The notes beneath the pieces are model-generated. The model was given only the letters and a program-made list of their open reading frames with translations. It had not been told where the DNA came from and did no database searches. 64,000 bases of DNA from Cristatella mucedo (Eukaryota; Bryozoa; Phylactolaemata; Cristatellidae), in NCBI GenBank assembly GCA_009760855.2, contig WPIO01000026.1, positions 4,570,501 through 4,634,500 of the forward strand. The letters run 5' to 3'. The position numbers and the translations under genes were made by a program. How positions within the stretch are numbered: position 1 is the stretch's first letter; each line of letters begins with the position of its first letter. Shown in pieces: positions 32,925 to 44,704 of this stretch.

Positions 32925-33080
32925 CTACTAAGGTGCTTGCTCTTCACGACCGCTGTCGTGGGCTCGAATCGTGCAGCGGGCGATCCTTTCATGCCAACTG
33001 TAAGTGGTGGTGATAGCCGTTAAGGCTCTTCTACCGCTAGACAAATGAGGCTGTTAAATCAGCTAATATTTATTTATTTT
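32925..33080 (+). mobile_element. SINE-B, copy 2
   Basis: Has the tRNA-like part with GGCTCGAATCGTGC at the B-box position, then the family tail GTGGTGATAGCCGTTAAGGC, GCTCTTCTACCGCTAGAC and an A/T-rich end with ATTT repeats. Confidence 0.75.
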
Positions 33081-33989
33081 ATTTTATTCTGGCTGGCCTG
33101 CACACACCCGGACCACGAACTGGGGCATCATAACCATCCCCCAGTTACTTAAGCAGCCCCTTCCTTTCTCCTACTCTAGGTTCTTCTCCTGGGCCACCTC
33201 GGTAGGTTTAAGCTGAACGGTATGAAGAAGTGTTGCTCACAAAGCAGCAGTCGGGCAGCAAGTGCCAACACAAGCTGAGACTACGCGAGCGAGGCCCACC
33301 ACCCCTCCAGTTTATCCACAGTCAATTTGTCTTACGAATGCCGTGTGTAGCACTTTGCTTTGCCAGCAGAGGAAGCTCACCAACCAAACACACAGTGACC
33401 GGTGCATTGGCCGGCTCAAGACGCCTGTTTGCTCGAGCCCGAGGAACTGACAACGACAATATGTAAGCCACAATGCCACGTCGATGATACCAGCATATCT
33501 GTTAATCAACCGGGCGCCACAAAGCTCCTTTAGCAAAGGAGCTCTCGACTGAATTTATCCCATTAAGATAACCTAGTGATCCTTTTCACCACTAACTGTA
33601 AACGGTTAAAAGGCCCCTTTGGCAGCCTGCCAATACCGAGTTACATTAATTTAGTGAAGTGGCAACCAGAGGAGCTTGTATGAAACAAAAAAGCATCCAG
33701 CAGCCATCCTAGCTAAGATTTCCCTATCATGGTGGCACGTAGTCTGCTAGAAGGAACCGGGCAGGAAGAAATTCTGTGTTGGAAAAGCCAGCGTACACAT
33801 CTCGAGCCCCTGCCCACTGTGTTTCAGTGTATCAGGTTCGGCAAGGAATCTGAAAGCCGAAGCAGCCGTACAAGCACAGGAATCGAACAGCTATTGCAGT
33901 AATAATTGGCCCACAAGGCAAAAACAGCAGCTACAGCTCTCTAAAATCCCTAAAACTCTAATCTCTAAAACCCCTGCTCAGAAGCTAAT

Positions 33990-34056
33990 ACTTAATAATA
34001 AAAAAATACTAGCTGATTTAGCAGCCACTTTTGTATAGCAACAGAAGAGTCTTCAC
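33990..34056 (-). mobile_element. SINE-B, tail-only fragment
   Basis: Contains only the 3' part of the family (minus strand CTCTTCTGTTGCTATAC, then the GGCTGCTAAATCAGCTAGT block). It abuts the next, plus-strand copy. Confidence 0.6.
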
Positions 34057-34238
34057 TTGGTGAGCCGTGATGGCACACTAGGTAAGGCGATTGCTTTCAC
34101 GACCTCGGTCCCGAGGTTGTGGGTTCGATTCCTGAGGTGGGCGATCCTTTATCGCCACTGCAAGCGGTGGTGATAGCCGTTAAGGCTCTTCTGTCGCTAT
34201 ACAAAAAGAGGCTGTTTAGTCAGCTAGGATTTATTTAT
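34057..34238 (+). mobile_element. SINE-B, copy 3
   Basis: The best-preserved member: A-box-like TGGCACACTAGGTAAGG, perfect B box GGTTCGATTCC, body GTGGTGATAGCCGTTAAGGC, tail GCTGTTTAGTCAGCTAGG and (ATTT)n end. Confidence 0.85.
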
Positions 34239-34366
34239 TTACGGCTATCCCCACCGGTGAAAGTGGCGATAAAGGATCGCCCACCGCAGGATTCGAACCC
34301 ACGATCTCGGGAGCAAGGCCATGAAAAGCAATCGCCTTACCTAGTGTGCCATCGCGGCTCGCTTCA
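34239..34366 (-). mobile_element. SINE-B, copy 4, tail-to-tail with copy 3
   Basis: Inverted copy immediately next to copy 3. The minus strand again shows a B box (GGTTCGAATCC). Together they form an inverted repeat of about 120-bp arms inside the GRB2 transcription unit. Confidence 0.8.
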
Positions 34367-36350
34367 TAAAGACACGAGAAGAACAGCAGAACGTGGTAAC
34401 TCGTAGCCCCATGGTAACGCTACACGAGAGAGTATATGGGTGGACAGGCAGGCAGCAATCAGAGAGGGAGGGACATAGATAGAGACAGTGAACAAAACAT
34501 AGTGCTCTTGCATTTTCTAGCGGCTTTGACTTCTTTTTGCTCAAATCAGGACAAGATATCTACATAGTAAAAGAAACACATTACATCAACAGTAGCTATT
34601 AAACCAGATAACCTACAATCACATACTGCTATATGACTACAGTTCATCCTGGCCATATAGCTGTGCCAAAATAACTCATTTTATGTCAGCAAGCTATGGC
34701 ACAGCTCATTCAAAAATTGGTTTTCCAAGATTCATTGGTTTATCCTGGCTGGATTATCACAACTCGATAGCACAAGAGGATGCTCGGAACATTTCGTTTC
34801 TTAAGAAAAGACTGGCAATCGGCATTGGTGCTGCTGCTGAGGCCTTTTTCCTGCTTCTGAAGTCATGGCACTGCCGATGCAATTATGCGATTGCTTCCAG
34901 TAGATATACTACGGCCCATCCACCAGGTCTATTGCAGGGAGTGTGGACCGTTTGCATCTGCCAATGCAAGCAGTATCGTCGTCCACCACCTCCTATCTTA
35001 GTTGATATATAGACACATAAAATGCAGCACTCATTTGCATGACTTTTCTTTGTCCCAATGACGGACCAGACTGCTACATTAACTTTACTGAGGCATTTTT
35101 TTTTTATTAGGGTGTACCAGTAGATGGCACAGCTAGGTGAAAGGTGGAGCAGATGAGGTCAGGCTAGCATCCGGCCAACAGTGAAACCATGAAATGCCTT
35201 GGCGTACCTGTTCCCAGAAAGATCAGCAGACTAGCGAGCCCACACGCTTGTTTACACTGTCCGATGCCACCGGGTATTTCTTTTCACGCTCTATAAGGTT
35301 TCCGAGGTAAACTCCTGAAGCCAGCAATTAAAGTAGCTAATGCAGCTAAATTAGTCAGGGCTCCAATCGGTAGTTCAGTCAGAGAATAAATGAGAAGTGT
35401 AAGCCCCATTATAGATGATAAATTAGTATAATATCTAGTTCGGCAGCATCAGGATACAGACAGGTCAATGGCGGGCATTTACCTGTGTAACATAAGCCCT
35501 GCCGGAGGCAGTATCACACCGTGACTGTTGAGATATGGCTTTGCTTGGTGGCCAGAGAGTCCATGGGTGTATCTCTTAAGTCTCCCACTCTTGCCTTTGC
35601 TGTCGGCTGCTACCCGATTTTTTTATCTGCTCCTGCCCAGCGTTTGCATGTCACATATGTAATCTAGTGTAGCCAGTTGATCGGGCTGCTGGCCTGGCCG
35701 AGGTGAGGAGCACTGCAGTTAATCAGGCTGAAGATCCACTTACAGCCTCGGTCAGCAGCTAATGTCAAGTCGCTAACAGTAGCCTAACCTTGTGTTGTTT
35801 TGAGGACAGCATCATAAAGATGGGAGGGGAGGCATTCCGAACTCGGGTGGCCGCAGGATGAGCTGATGTTCTCCTTCATGGTTAGTATGGCAGAAGCGAT
35901 AGATAAGTCTACCACACTCAAGCACCACCAGGGCTCCTCTCACAACCAAATGGCTCCTCCCTGATTAAACTAGTTAACTTCGTTTCCTTCCACTGCTTAA
36001 TCTGATAGCCAAAACGAATGCTGCATCTGTAAACTCGGACCGGCAAGAGTAAGTAAAGTATCGATCCATTTTAAGCTGCGATCGTACCACATAAAGTGCA
36101 AGCTGGCCTCTATGGCAAATGGAACCTAAACGAGTTATGCCGGTTTGAATTCGGCTCACGCAAACGTCTCGAACTCAAAGCAACTCCCAACGGAGACAGT
36201 CCACTGTCGGTCTATCTATCGAACCGGCCGCCAGCAGGTCAGGCTTACTCGGCCATCTATCTACGTAAATGATGGTCTAGCCAGCTGCAAGCCAGCAGTT
36301 GGTCGGCAAAAACCTAAGCTCTCCAGCCAAGTAAGCCTGGCTTTTCAAGT

Positions 36351-36984
36351 ACAGTCGTCCCTCGTTTATTGCAGTTAATCGGTTCCAGACTCTGCCACGA
36401 TAAAATTTTAACGAAGTACGATTCTTTATTTATAAATCGAATACTTTTGTAACTAGAGCATAGAAAACCTGTTCACGACCCTCTAATTAGGTTTTGACAT
36501 GATTAAAGCCCTCTGGACATGAAATAACACCCTTTTAGTCACCATTACACCCATATTACCCAATATATTAGACAAAGTAAGGGATAATAAGACGTATTAG
36601 ACGTTACGTTAATTTCATATTATTAATTTACATTTAATTACACACATGCAGTTTTTATACACAACCAATAACTTATGAAAATAGTGCAATTGGTTCGATG
36701 ATGATGAAGAGGTCTACAGCACGGCAAAGAATAGCTAGGTTATTGCTCTCAATGAGGCTGCACCTGACGTTAAAGGATTTGTGGAGGTGCACAAATAGAT
36801 AGACCAACAGTAATTTTAAGTTTAATTGTGATGCAGGGGAGTGTCATTGACTCAGACAACCGAGTATGCGCTGTATCATCTTCACCATCTCGATCAACTT
36901 TTTAATGAAGATGCTGTATTTGAAAAACCGCGATAGAGTGAAGCCGCGAATGTCGAAGTGCGAAGTGGCGAGGGACAACTGTAC
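36351..36984. mobile_element. pogo/Tigger-like non-autonomous DNA transposon, copy 1
   Basis: Left end ACAGTCGTCCCTCGTTTATT and right end GGCGAGGGACAACTGTA form the terminal inverted repeats. The CAGT(N)GTCCCTCGTTTAT wording is that of pogo/Tigger-type (Tc1/mariner superfamily) elements. No transposase frame is present in its ~630 bp, so it is a deletion derivative. Confidence 0.7.
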
Positions 36985-37941
36985 TGCACAACTGCTAGCC
37001 ACCACTATCGAGACACGACATGGGTTAAGGGAGTGCTGCCGAAGCCTCGGGAAGTCACCTCGAGAGCTCCGGAAGCTCTGAGCACACCTGCAACTCCGGC
37101 TAGAAACGGCCTCGATGAGGCAGGAACCTGGTAGAGCAGCCGGCCACCGGCAGCTGACTGGCACAGCCACAGCTATTGTTGTTGGCCGGGAGCTATTTGT
37201 GTAAGTCATCAAAAGAAGGCTGAAAGCAGATGAGGTTAGGGGTTATCGGACAGTTCTCCGATAACCTACCTGTGCACCATCAACACACTCATGTACACGG
37301 CCATTCTTGGCCCACGTGTTTATTAGACGGCTTTTATATGCCACACTAACCAGCCTAAGACCAATCTTCTCACATGCTAGTGCTTTCTGCTTGTACTCAG
37401 TGATCAGTCGGAGCATGACTGCAAATCAAATGGGAAGATGCAGCCAACATGGTTAGGAGGACAAAAATGCGAACCACGTCTAGTTGATGAACATCCTGCA
37501 ATCGGCACATTATAGCATCCGAGCCCACCCACAATACAGCCGACCGACCTTGTATTAGACATGCTATTCCCCAACTACTACATTGCCAACTAAAATAGAA
37601 CACATGCATCTCAAGACATGAGTATGAGTAATAATTAATGCAAGTGAACATCCATCTATCTATACAAGCCGAGGTAGAATGAAGCTACTTTAGCTACATG
37701 GCACAGTATAGTGCATTCGGGTTTAGCCGCGTGCCTATAATAGCTTCATACTGCACATACCAAATAGACCTATGGGTGAACTGATGCATTACCATAGAAG
37801 CAAAATGGGAAAGCAGTTGCTATGCTAACTTCCGGTATCACGCTGCCAGATGGAAGTTTCATAATAAAGTAATTAAATATAATTCATTTTGCAAACCTCC
37901 TTAAGAGAACTTGGATATTCCGAATATTCCTTCTAGGAATA

Positions 37942-37975
37942 TCCGGATAGAATATATACAGATATTCTATCCGGA
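37942..37975. repeat. Perfect 14-bp hairpin in a palindrome cluster
   Basis: TCCGGATAGAATAT (37942-37955) and its exact reverse complement (37962-37975) flank a 6-nt loop. Several shorter ATATTCC/GGAATAT palindromes lie on both sides (about 37915-38000). Function unknown. Confidence 0.7.
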
Positions 37976-38054
37976 AAATAGAAATAGAAATATTCCGGAA
38001 GCTTTGTCCATCCATGCGGGTGAATTGTCAACCACAGCACGCAGCACCGCCCAT

Positions 38055-38222
38055 GCCTAAATCTGTGATAGCCAAGGAGGTAAGGTGCTCACTCTTCACG
38101 ACCGAGATCGTGGGTTCGAATCCTACAGCAGTCGATTCTTTATTGCTAACTGCAAGCAGTGGTGATAGCCAATAAGGCTCTTCTGCTGCTATACAAATGA
38201 GGCTGTTAAATCAGCAAAGATT
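38055..38222 (+). mobile_element. SINE-B, copy 5
   Basis: tRNA-like segment with B box GGTTCGAATCC, then GCAGTGGTGATAGCCAATAAGGC and the GAGGCTGTTAAATCAGC tail. Confidence 0.75.
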
Positions 38223-38404
38223 TTGTTTAAATGCCTTAGCGCTGACTATGGTAGGCTGTATTACTGTTAAGGTGTTGTCGGCATTATTGCCCATCTTGAG
38301 AGCTGAAGAAGCATTTATTTCACCGTAATCACAACTGATTTGTCCCACACTAAAAGCGTTTCGAACCTACCACCAGTTTCCGTCTGAAAACTGGGCAAGA
38401 AGCC

Positions 38405-38640
38405 AATAATAATAATAATAATGCACTTGATAAAGCGCCCTCAGAGAACTCAATCTCTTTCGAGGCGCTTTACATTTCCTGCAAAGGGAAATGCAATTGA
38501 ATTGTAAGTAATATCATGCTTGATAAATAACATGAATAACATGGTTAGGGGTGACATGCACACGGTCAGCATGTAAATGTGGTTAGTGGCAGCATGCAGT
38601 GTCAGCACGCATAAGCACATCAAGGACGAATCACAGGGAC
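38405..38640 (-). mobile_element. L2/CR1-like LINE 3' UTR, copy J
   Basis: (AAT)n, 3' hairpin and the 3' UTR only. It is truncated just before the stop-codon region, in sense orientation with GRB2 intron 1. Confidence 0.85.
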
Positions 38641-39670
38641 AAGCCAGATAGGAAGCGAGTCCAGTAAAGAGATTGCTGAAGCCCCCACACCCCATTTAAC
38701 AGTGTGTAGGCACCAATTTTGTTGAAACTCACAGGCAAGCATTCCCAACTTGGTGCGTCATTTGGTCATTTAAAAAACTCCTACGATGGCCAAGTATAGC
38801 TATATTATGTCAACTATATTATGCATATCGACATGGTATGAATCTGCCATTTTCTTAAAACCACTAGGCTGGATGATTGGCATCATTCTGGATTTCTTTT
38901 CTAATTTCCCTACTCCCAGAAAAATATAGCATTCATCTAGCATGACGTCTTTAATCAGATCCACACTAAAGACATGCAATTATCCCATGTCTATCACAAG
39001 CACAACGAAATCGCTGGGTAAATTCTGGTTGCTGACAGTAGTAACAGCAACTGCATCTTGATCTGCAATTCTCTAAAGGAGACTAGAAGCCTTAAGCAGC
39101 ACTTGCTGCACCGTAGGCTTCCAATGACTTTGGTCTCACATAACTATGACAAAGAGCAACAGCTGAATTTGAAAGACAGCTCAGAAAGTATACAGAATAG
39201 GACAGGCAATGATCAATGGTTGAGATGGAATTGACACACGCAGCAAGCGATGGTAGAGTAAATAGCATGATTGCATCCACATAAACTCATACACAAAAAT
39301 AAGTAAAGACATGCTCGATTGCCACCTGTTGACCAGCTTTTCTTAGGTGCCCGACAGGATTGCAGCAGTATAGTAAGCTGCGTCTGCTTTCATAGGACGC
39401 CTTAAGTATAAAGAGCCACGATAATGAGATGAGTTAAAGATGCTGTGCCCAAAATTTTCCAAAACTTTATAAACTCGTGCCAGAATAGAGCATCTAGAAC
39501 AGACCCTTTATCAGCTTATGCTGGAACCAAGCCGCTGTGCACGAGCCAGAATTGTAGAGCGAATCCATTGAGCATTAAGTATTTATTCCTCCAGGAATAT
39601 CCAAGACTTCGCACGGGGTAAAATTATAGCACCGTAGGAGGTTGGACAATACAAATCCAAAATTGCTAGA

Positions 39671-41096
39671 ACAGTCGTCCCTAGTTTATCGTGTTTATCC
39701 CTCATTAATCAGTTCCAGACTCATAGTAAGATTCTTATATTTATAAATCAAATATTTTCGTAGTTAAGAGCTAAAAAACTGTTCACGACCCTCTAAATAT
39801 GGTTTCTAACATTATTAAGAGCCCTCTGGACATGAAAATCCACCCTTTGGTCACCATTACACTTGTATTACCTAATGTAACGATCGAGCGACTGCACCTG
39901 GCATTAAAGGATTTGGCGGTGCTCGAATACATGGGCCTTTAGTCCACATGCAGTCATTTTAATTGTAATACAGAGGTGTATAACTGACTCAGACAAACAA
40001 GAGTGTGCTGTATCATTTTCACTATCTCGATCAACTTTCTCATGAATACATAACATTTGTAAAAACCTCAATAGGGTGAAGCCTCGAAAGTAGAAGCACG
40101 AAGTGGCAAGGGACATAATAATAATAATAATAATGATAATGCACTTGATAAAGCGCCCTCAGAGAACTTAGTCTCTCTCTAGGCGCTTTACATTTGCTGC
40201 AAAGGGACATGCAATTGAATGGTGAGTAATATCATGCTTGATAAACAAACAACTTGAACAACATGGTTAGGGGTGACAAGCACAGGGTCAGCATGCAAAT
40301 GTGGTTAGTGGCAGCATGCACAGTGTCAGCACGCATAAGCACATCAAGGACGAATCCCAGGGATCCACTAAATGCTGTCCTAAATAGGTATGTTTTTAAA
40401 TTCTTTTTAAATGTGGTCAGGTCAGGGGATGTTCTGACGCAGGTCGGGAGGGAGTTCCAGGCCTTGGGAGCATACGAACTAAATGCACGGTCTTCAAAGG
40501 ATTTGAGGTTTGTACGAGGTATTTCTAGACTGTTGGATTCCGAAAAGCGAGTGGTACGATGCTTGGCCTGATGGGGTAGTATATCTGACAGATAGGCTGG
40601 AGCCAAAGAATGAAGTGATCTAAAAGTGAACGACAAAACCTTGAAGTCAATCCGTTGCTTGACCGATAGTCAGTGCAGGTCGGCGAGAAGTGGAGTAATG
40701 TGGCAACTGCGACGCTCACGACAGACAAGCCTAGCTGCAGAGTTTTGCACCAGCTGCAATCGCCTGATCGCACATGCTGGTAGGCCAGTAAGCAGTGAGT
40801 TGCAGAAGTCGAGACGAGATGTCACGAATGCATGGACCAACTTGGACGTGGTATCCTTATCTAAACAAGCTCTAATTTTAGCAATGTTATGAAGCTGAAA
40901 ATAGGCTGATTTGACTGTGGAGCTGATGTGGTCGTCTAACGAGAGGTCGCTTTGGAATATGACACCTAGATTTCGAGCTGATGCAACTGGAGATATGCTG
41001 GCAGAGCCAATTTTGAAAGTCAGCCTTTCCAATTTGTGAATCACACTGGGTTTGCCCATAACTAGTAAGTTAGTTTTATCGTCAACGACGACTGTA
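39671..41096. mobile_element. pogo/Tigger-like element, copy 2, split by LINE K
   Basis: The left end ACAGTCGTCCCTAGTTTATC and internal sequence match copy 1 at 36351. The right terminal repeat is broken: AAGTGGCAAGGGAC stops at 40114 and its end, CGACGACTGTA, resumes at about 41086 after LINE copy K. The LINE therefore inserted into the terminal repeat after this element had landed. Confidence 0.7.
40115..41085 (-). mobile_element. L2/CR1-like LINE, copy K (inside pogo-like element)
   Basis: (AAT)n at 40115 and 5' end at about 41085. The minus strand keeps open frames (40670-41059 and 40232-40636) for the LINE C-terminal region from 'MGKPSVIHKLERLTFKIGSA' to 'TAFSGSL' with one break. It is very similar to copy L inside the virus-like element, so both belong to a recently active subfamily. 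Confidence 0.9.
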
Positions 41097-41935
41097 CACT
41101 ATCAATGCCAAAGTACCGGTTCATAAAACGAGCCGATGGTAATGAAGACTGATAGCCCTTCATATGCTCCACATCCGTGCAGGCTAGGCACTACCACTGG
41201 GAAAACAACGTAAACTGGAGGTGTTACATGACGACAGGATTTGTCTCAGAAGAGCATGCTTCAAGCAGTGACCCTGGAAGAGGACAATTAATGAGGCTGG
41301 ACTGTGTTCTCGAGTGGCTAAGAGCAAACCACTTCTTTTAGCAAAGAATGTGACAAGCTGTTTACAGTGGGCCGAGGCTCCGATCCACTGCTGAAGATAT
41401 GGATTGAGTGGTTTGGAGCGATGGCAGCAAACTGGTGCTCTTCAAACTGCAAAAGAGGGCCTAATGCATTTATGGTGGTCAAGTCAACTAGGAAGCAATT
41501 GCACACCGTTGATGCAATACTTTCCTATCGTATCGTAACGATAAGTCGGGAGCTATGAAGGCATGCAATAATCTAAACGATTATTCTACAAAGTTTTGCC
41601 TAGCTAACACCCTACCGGTCATATTCCTGTCGAGCTTAGGCAGATATGGTTTCATGAACAATCTGACTACTAATGTTCAATTTGATTTAGAACTTGCCTA
41701 TAGCTATTCTATGCGGAAATCAAACGAAAATCCGTGATGGTGCGAGCTATGCAAACCCACCATACCTGACTGATAAGAATGGGACCCCATTACTGTCTAG
41801 CTATTGCCGAAAACTAACCAAAATAACCACGAAAAGGAAAGCTTCTGGTAGAACATTCGATATGACACAAAATGCAAAAGCCCAGCACCAAAAAGGCATC
41901 TGGATGCCAGCTGATTCCAATCGGTGACGAGCCCA

Positions 41936-41940
<5 letters not shown>

Positions 41941-42001
<61 letters not shown>
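41941..42001. repeat. (GA)n microsatellite
   Basis: About 30 uninterrupted GA units in GRB2 intron 1. It causes a spurious Leu/Ser-repeat frame on the other strand. Confidence 0.95.
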
Positions 42002-42003
<2 letters not shown>

Positions 42004-42126
42004 TACACTTCACTGTGTGCACATTGAAGCAAGAGGGGTCGTCCTTCGGGGAATCCCGCTAACCAAATAATCAAACCTGAAACCTCAAGACCCTGAATCC
42101 ATGAGTCGACGACTCAGCAACCAACT

Positions 42127-42276
42127 ATGTCAATGCCGGTAGGTGAAGAATCAGTAATAACACAACCTACAAATAGTGCTGACAACACAGCTAATCAACT
42201 CGGACTTCCTGAGGAACTAAGACTTCTACAGAAACAACAGTTAATAGATTCAGTTATGAGCGTGGGTTTTAGGTAA
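42127..42276 (+). other. Small possible exon, 49 codons, unassigned
   Basis: An ATG frame with protein-like wording (GEESVITQP, LGLPEELRLLQKQQLID) ends at TAA 42274-42276, and a strong splice-donor-like GTAAGT overlaps that stop (42273-42278). It could be the first exon of a small gene or gag-like remnant on the strand opposite GRB2. No family is recognised and nothing downstream could be joined to it. Confidence 0.2.
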
Positions 42277-43118
42277 GTAATTGAGGCTTCCGCTTGGGCA
42301 GTTTTTCGACTCAGTTCCTCTGCAGACCGGCAGGCTCTACGCCCAACTTACCCCGGAGTAATATAGCCTTTTCCCCTATATGTAGATTCGAACATCGTGC
42401 TTCCGTGAAGAGCGACATAATTGCAACTTGCAGGATGCCCAGAGAACACTCGCCAGGAAGGAAGCTGGGTCTAAATATAAATGTTTTAATATATACATGG
42501 AATTTCGGTATATGTGTGGGAGTAAGCCACGACCAGTTGAGATTGTGTCCTATAACACCGACATTAGGTGTCTGCAGATCCCTATACTGACAGCCCATAG
42601 CTCTACATCATAATCAAGGCTCAAGCTGCTGCCTCAGCTGTTGCCGAGACAGCCCATAGACATGCCCACTGCCGATGGGCTGTCCGCAGGAGTCGCAGCT
42701 CTACAATACAATTACTTTCTTGTCTCGGCACTCTGGTCTTAGAAATCCGAAGCGTGTCTAAAACATCCTATTGACTGCAAGTACTGACTGGTGGGACAAA
42801 AACCTCCAATCGCATTACCAGATGCGCCCCTGCATGCATTCAGAATAGCTCGTGGGCATTGCTACCTGCCAAGCCTTGCCCTAGACAAATTCAGTGGTCT
42901 AACCTCTGGACATTGATAAGAGAATTCTTTCTTAGCATTGATATCTAGACAGCCACAAATGCTGAATACGGCCAATGAAAATATGGAAAACAAGCTTTAC
43001 AAGGTAGTACATAAAATAGAACTTGGAGAGAAATGGTGCCACTGATTGTTGTCTTTGTGCATCCCCCACCTAAATGAACCACTCGGTTGTGGAGTTTCAA
43101 ACACCATTCAGGAAAGGA

Positions 43119-43125
43119 GTGTGTG

Positions 43126-43176
<51 letters not shown>

Positions 43177-43179
43177 GTG
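43119..43179. repeat. (GT)n microsatellite
   Basis: GT dinucleotide run, followed at about 43285-43310 by a short GA run. Confidence 0.95.
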
Positions 43180-43988
43180 AGTCAGTGAGAGATATATTAA
43201 GGATTTTGATTAAAAGAGCATTTTGCAAAGGATATTTGGAGCCGAAGCATCCAGCGATGCAGGTTAAACACATACACAGAGACGGAGCGAGAGAGAGAGA
43301 GAGAGAGTGAGAGAGCAGCGCTTAACATTCATTCGGTTCGGTCGCCAGACACAGCCCTACCACGGAAGGCTCTCGAGTGAGGCGAGTAAATGGCAACCTT
43401 GTACACGAGCGACGCAACGATGGGGCACACCACACGGCTACGACCGAACATTGATGACGATGCCAGGCACCTACGACACTGGAGCAAGGACATCAGCCAT
43501 CGCTGGACGACGTCTTCGCAGAGCGAACGGCTAAATCTCGAGTTCACTTCCTGCATTTATCGCTGGCGCCTGCAGTGCCCTCTCGAAAGAAGCCAGCTAT
43601 TTCCTACCCAATTATACTTAGAAGCTCATCGAATAAGGCCAGCACGCAAAGCGAAAGAGACCGCATCAAATAAATCGGAGGCAGCGTCACCAAAGAAAAC
43701 AAGCCCTGTGCACCCTGCCGGGGACGGGCTGCTAGAGGGACGCCGAAAACACGCAAACGAAGGCGTCGCCTGGCCTGTCACTGCGGCTACGCCACACAAA
43801 ATAGCTCTAGCGCGGCACTGGCGGCCGCGGCGACTAAAGGAGCAAGCACAAACGCGAGGCGACCGTCGGGCGTCTTTACGGTCCGGAACTGACCAGCGGC
43901 CGTGGCCAGCCAAGCAACATGCGACGCCGACACCGCTCAACAGAAAGAGCGATAAAGTTGCACTACAGAGTGTCGAAACAGCTCTTAC

Positions 43989-44066
43989 CTTAATTACTTC
44001 TCCTCTTGAGAAGCTTAGCTCGTCTTCGGCAGTAGCTTTGAAGTCGTGCTTGGCCAAGGCTTCCAT
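43989..44066 (-). CDS. GRB2: GRB2/drk adaptor, exon 1 (start, N-terminal SH3)
   Basis: GRB2 links activated receptor tyrosine kinases to SOS and Ras at the plasma membrane: its SH2 binds pYxN sites and its SH3 domains bind proline-rich partners. This exon encodes residues 1-26, from ATG through AKHDFKATAEDELSFSRGEV, the hallmark start of the GRB2/drk/SEM-5 family, and ends at AAG followed by the donor GTAAGA. Joined with exons 2-5 (78+98+141+181+183 nt = 681 nt) it gives 226 residues with all phases matching and no internal stop, so the gene looks intact. The family is usually about 211-228 residues. The surrounding 0.7 kb is CpG-rich, as at many promoters. Confidence 0.93.
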
Positions 44067-44704
44067 GATAGGTGCGCTAAGCTGGGGTTTAAATTAGACC
44101 AACCCGACTTCCACTTCCTGCAACGGGGCCCAGTCGACTTGAAGCGTCTAGACGGACCTCTCAATTGACAGCAGCAGGCGATGACCGGGCCAGAATCAGG
44201 CTTGGGATCCTGGTCGTAGTGGTCACCAGCAACAAGTTACACGGGACACGTACAGATCGCCGGGATGCGCGACTGGGTCGTGCAGGTACACATCCCCCTG
44301 AGGTCGGCGGAGTGCAGAATCATGGAAGTGTGTTCGCAACGACTATTTCACTTGTATCCAGTTTAATTTTTTTTATTTTTTTATGCACATAAAACCGAAC
44401 ACAGCGAGCGCACGCTCGCGAACGCCGTCAAGGGCAAATGGTAAATGAGGCGTGAGCTCTTCGCGCAGGAATACACGTTTCAAAAATAGTGCCAGATTGT
44501 CAGGGGAGGGAACTCCCTTTCACTGGCCGGACGTTTCGATTTCAGGTCGAGTGCTTGAGTGCCCTTACCAAGAGAACTTCGAACCCCAGCGCTATTCCTC
44601 AAACTTCAGTCTTAGAGCTGCATTAAATTATAATTACGCCCCTATTGGATGAGCTCCGCGCCACTACAAAGCCCGTAGCCCATAGCTTGAATGGACGAGC
44701 TGTT
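44067..44704. other. Upstream flank of GRB2
   Basis: Immediately 5' of the GRB2 coding start, CpG-rich near the ATG. It should contain the 5' UTR and promoter. No TATA box or defined element could be assigned by eye. Confidence 0.4.

Larger units (their letters stand above)
32079..43988 (-). other. GRB2 intron 1
   Basis: An 11.9-kb intron that acts as a sink for repeats: five SINE-B pieces, two pogo-type elements, LINE copies J and K, a hairpin cluster near 37940, (GA)n at 41941-42001 and (GT)n at 43119-43179. The stretches 34367-36350 and 42280-43100 hold nothing I could recognise. Confidence 0.75.

Noticed and set aside
41801..42022. Ser/Leu-repeat ORF (minus strand)
   Set aside because: It is a translation of the (GA)n microsatellite.
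43074..43310. Cys-Val repeat ORF (plus strand)
   Set aside because: It is a translation of the (GT)n microsatellite.
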